Assembly (NCBI GenBank): GCA_030655675.1
Contig: JAUSPM010000166.1
Location: 1-7,044, forward strand
DNA from: Methanosarcinaceae archaeon
GTDB lineage: Archaea; Halobacteriota; Methanosarcinia; Methanosarcinales; Methanosarcinaceae
Direction: 5' to 3'
Length of the DNA: 7,044 nucleotides
The notes under the pieces are model-generated. The model was given only the letters and a program-made list of their open reading frames with translations. It did no database searches and had not been told where the DNA came from. A program made the position numbers and the translations under genes. Below, piece after piece: positions 5,908 through 7,044 of this stretch; positions within the stretch are counted from its first letter, which is position 1; each line of letters begins with the position of its first letter.

Positions 5908-6018
5908 GTGACACACCGCCGTCTACAAAATGGCAACATCCTGATTCGCTGATGTTCCAACGAACATCCTCGTATTTCTAATACGAGGTCTTGCATGGCA
6001 CCCCTGCGCCCCAATGGG
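5908..6018 (-). mobile_element. 111-bp IS200/IS605-derived element (copy 3)
   Basis: It has the same length, orientation and ends as the copy at 4855-4965: TTAT (6019-6022) then CCCATTGGGG at one end, GGCGGTGTGTCAC at the other. The TnpB-like tail stays in frame (PIGAQGCHARPRIRNTRMFVGTSANQDVAIL-stop, the end of a lost frame). Its inner hairpin is a perfect CCTCGTATT tct AATACGAGG (5968-5988), where copy 2 has a differently sequenced but pairable stem. The right-end hairpin (5918-5934) has one broken pair. It carries no transposase gene. Confidence 0.7.
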
Positions 6019-6190
6019 ATAAACAATCAACGATTTCATTACATATATCAGGATTCAGAACATTTCTCTGTGCACCCATGTGTGAATACAGTTCATCCAA
6101 GTGAATTACATTTACTTTTGGAGAATAGACTTTGAGTTGTACTTTTGAGTTTGGGAAGATGACTATTGTGTTGAAAAACCAGACCGAATT
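6019..6190 (-). pseudogene. Possible 3'-truncated gene remnant abutting copy 3
   Basis: On the minus strand a frame stays open from after TAA (6191-6193) to the element edge, then runs to a stop at 5978 inside it. The 57 codons outside the element read like real protein (QLKVYSPKVNVIHLDELYSH, then MGAQRNVLNPDICNEIVDCL). No start, ribosome site or family is recognised. It may be a gene cut by insertion of the element at TTAT, or a chance frame. The neighbouring stretch 6191-6292 shows nothing I can assign. Confidence 0.25.
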
Positions 6191-6292
6191 TTAATTCAGC
6201 AGATATTTAGCCGGATAACGAAAATCGGAAGTATTAATAGTGGTTAGCACTGATTAATGACGAAGGTATTGAGGTTTATAACCCCATTTAGA

Positions 6293-6574
6293 TCATTTCA
6301 ACTCTAGAGATTTCAGAGAAACTCGAAAATCCCAATTTAATTTATTTTTATTTACAGGTGAGAAATCACATCTGACCATCGCTTCTTTAAACTGCTTATT
6401 TGTGATGAAGAAACCATCTGGTGTTTGTTCAAAAAGAAGTTTAAGCGCATAACTGGTGTAATTTTGATTTGATGTTTTTTGTGGGAGTATATTTAATGTT
6501 ATCCAATTATCCAAAGCATTTTTTTGAATATCTGGTAATTCGTATTCACTCGTATCTTTCTTTCTTTTTGTCAT
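6293..6574 (-). CDS. 93-residue hypothetical protein
   Basis: A small basic protein with no signal peptide or membrane segment, so probably cytosolic. The middle and C-terminal part, YTSYALKLLFEQTPDGFFITN, then KQFKEAMVRCDFSPVN and LNWDFRVSLKS, resembles from memory a family of small uncharacterised proteins with a TSYxLKxxFE...GFYITNxxFKEAM pattern seen on phages and plasmids. I cannot name its function. A good TATA box 26 bp before the ATG (6574) predicts a leaderless transcript, and no ribosome site is present, which is consistent. It is convergent with vapBC and sits downstream of the truncated nuclease copy, separated from it by a hairpin terminator. It looks intact. Confidence 0.7.
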   Translation of the reverse strand: MTKRKKDTSEYELPDIQKNALDNWITLNILPQKTSNQNYTSYALKLLFEQTPDGFFITNKQFKEAMVRCDFSPVNKNKLNWDFRVSLKSLELK

Positions 6575-6594
6575 ATTGATACTGAATGATTTGG

Positions 6595-6604
6595 AAATAT
6601 ATAA
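6595..6604 (-). promoter_or_regulatory. TATA box of the 93-residue protein gene (leaderless type)
   Basis: The minus strand reads TTATATATTT. Its centre is about 26 bp from the ATG at 6574, so transcription should begin at or within a few nt of the start codon. Confidence 0.55.
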
Positions 6605-6628
6605 TTCACATCCTCTTTAACAAAGAAA

Positions 6629-6660
6629 TGGATTGACTTTTAAAATTAGAAGTCAATCCA
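6629..6660 (-). terminator. Hairpin terminator of the truncated nuclease copy
   Basis: A perfect 11-bp inverted repeat (TGGATTGACTT / AAGTCAATCCA) with a 10-nt AT-rich loop. It overlaps the stop codon (6653-6655) of the nuclease fragment and is followed on the minus strand by a T-rich run. Confidence 0.65.
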
Positions 6661-6976
6661 CATCCCCATCAATCCAAAACTCCGCATAAACAGGATAATG
6701 ATCCGATACAGCAACCGTCTCATCCAAACTTAACCCATACTCAAGATCATACCGCAAAACACCGGCATTGCCGGTAAAATCACTTGAATCGGTGAGTATG
6801 ATCCTGTCGTAAGTATAATCCGTGGATTTCGTAGTGGTATCCAGAGTATTGTCAATACACCAGTAATACTCACTCAGGTCGGAAGTTGAATCTTCATCGA
6901 AATAAGAGCCGTCTGCATTCATATCACCCAGTACAATGAAATCCTGCTCTTCTGGATACATGCCCTGTGCATATTC
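6653..6976 (-). pseudogene. 5'-truncated second copy of the DNase I-like nuclease gene
   Basis: The frame covers 107 codons equivalent to residues 200-306 of the lipoprotein at 1-804. It keeps the VLGDMNADG loop, the YDRI segment and the catalytic SDHYPVYAEF near the C-terminus, but lacks the signal peptide, the catalytic Glu and the TIH motif, so it cannot be active. Upstream of GAA 6976-6974 the sequence is unrelated; the frame stays open (TNYIL...) and a Met at 6961 could start a 102-residue product. It supplies the C-terminus that the left copy loses at the window edge. There is no frameshift within it. Confidence 0.88.
6770..6976. repeat. Direct repeat copy B (nuclease gene segment)
   Basis: An ungapped match to 1-207 at a constant offset of 6769, with about 18 mismatches by eye, several of them amino-acid changing. 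Similarity ends sharply at 6976/207. The 68 bp beyond it (6977-7044) is AT-rich sequence in which I see no gene. Confidence 0.92.
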
Positions 6977-7044
6977 AATAAGAATGTAATTTGTGATATA
7001 GATTTTACCATATAGAATTTCTGTGTACTTCGTGCCCTCTGCGA

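Noticed and set aside
4855..6018. Composite transposon made of the two 111-bp elements around vapBC
   Set aside because: The elements carry no transposase, and each has its own TTAT junction, which fits two independent single-element events better than one compound unit.
2832..6018. CRISPR array suggested by three related repeats
   Set aside because: Only three copies, irregularly spaced by 0.9-2 kb, with coding tails and IS-end hairpins; no spacers and no cas genes.
1..7044. tRNA-derived attachment site at the repeat edges
   Set aside because: The repeat edges are coding sequence of the nuclease; no tRNA-like fold or integrase is present.

Overview
The window reads as an accessory (defence and toxin-antitoxin) island in an archaeon, most likely a methanogen of the Methanosarcinales. 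The basis is archaeal replication genes (a PriS primase fragment overlapping a GINS gene, in the usual archaeal order), AT-rich archaeal TATA boxes about 26 bp from predicted transcription starts, and IS200/IS605-type right ends. The genus cannot be fixed from the sequence. No tRNA, rRNA or CRISPR array is visible.

Layout. Positions 1-804 (minus) hold a secreted DNase I-like lipoprotein gene that runs off the left edge. Positions 908-2678 (minus) hold an abiEi-abiEii pair (type IV toxin-antitoxin/abortive infection). A 17-bp palindrome, CTATGC-N5-GCATAG, sits at the predicted abiE transcription start and again in front of the nuclease gene. Positions 2832-4816 (minus) are a patchwork: a DUF1016/YhcG PD-(D/E)XK nuclease gene with a broken N-terminus, then the last 115 codons of priS, then a GINS gene whose C-terminal domain is replaced by the tail of a TnpB-like gene. 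Positions 4855-6018 hold a VapB(AbrB)-VapC(PIN) pair on the plus strand, between two similar hairpins and two 111-bp repeats that look like IS200/IS605 (TnpB) right-end derivatives. Positions 6019-6574 (minus) hold a possible gene remnant and a 93-residue protein of unknown function with a leaderless-type promoter. Positions 6653-6976 (minus) hold a 5'-truncated second copy of the nuclease gene, ending in a hairpin terminator.

How it fits together. The first 207 bp of the window recur without gaps at 6770-6976 (about 91% identity by eye), so a block of about 6.5 kb is bracketed by direct repeats of one nuclease gene. Inside are two toxin-antitoxin modules, a DUF1016 nuclease, truncated core replication genes and three related IS ends: signs of repeated insertion, duplication and deletion. 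The points most worth checking are the 111-bp elements (same length, same termini, a hairpin kept by compensatory changes), the GINS-TnpB tail fusion, and the palindrome shared by the abiE and nuclease promoters.
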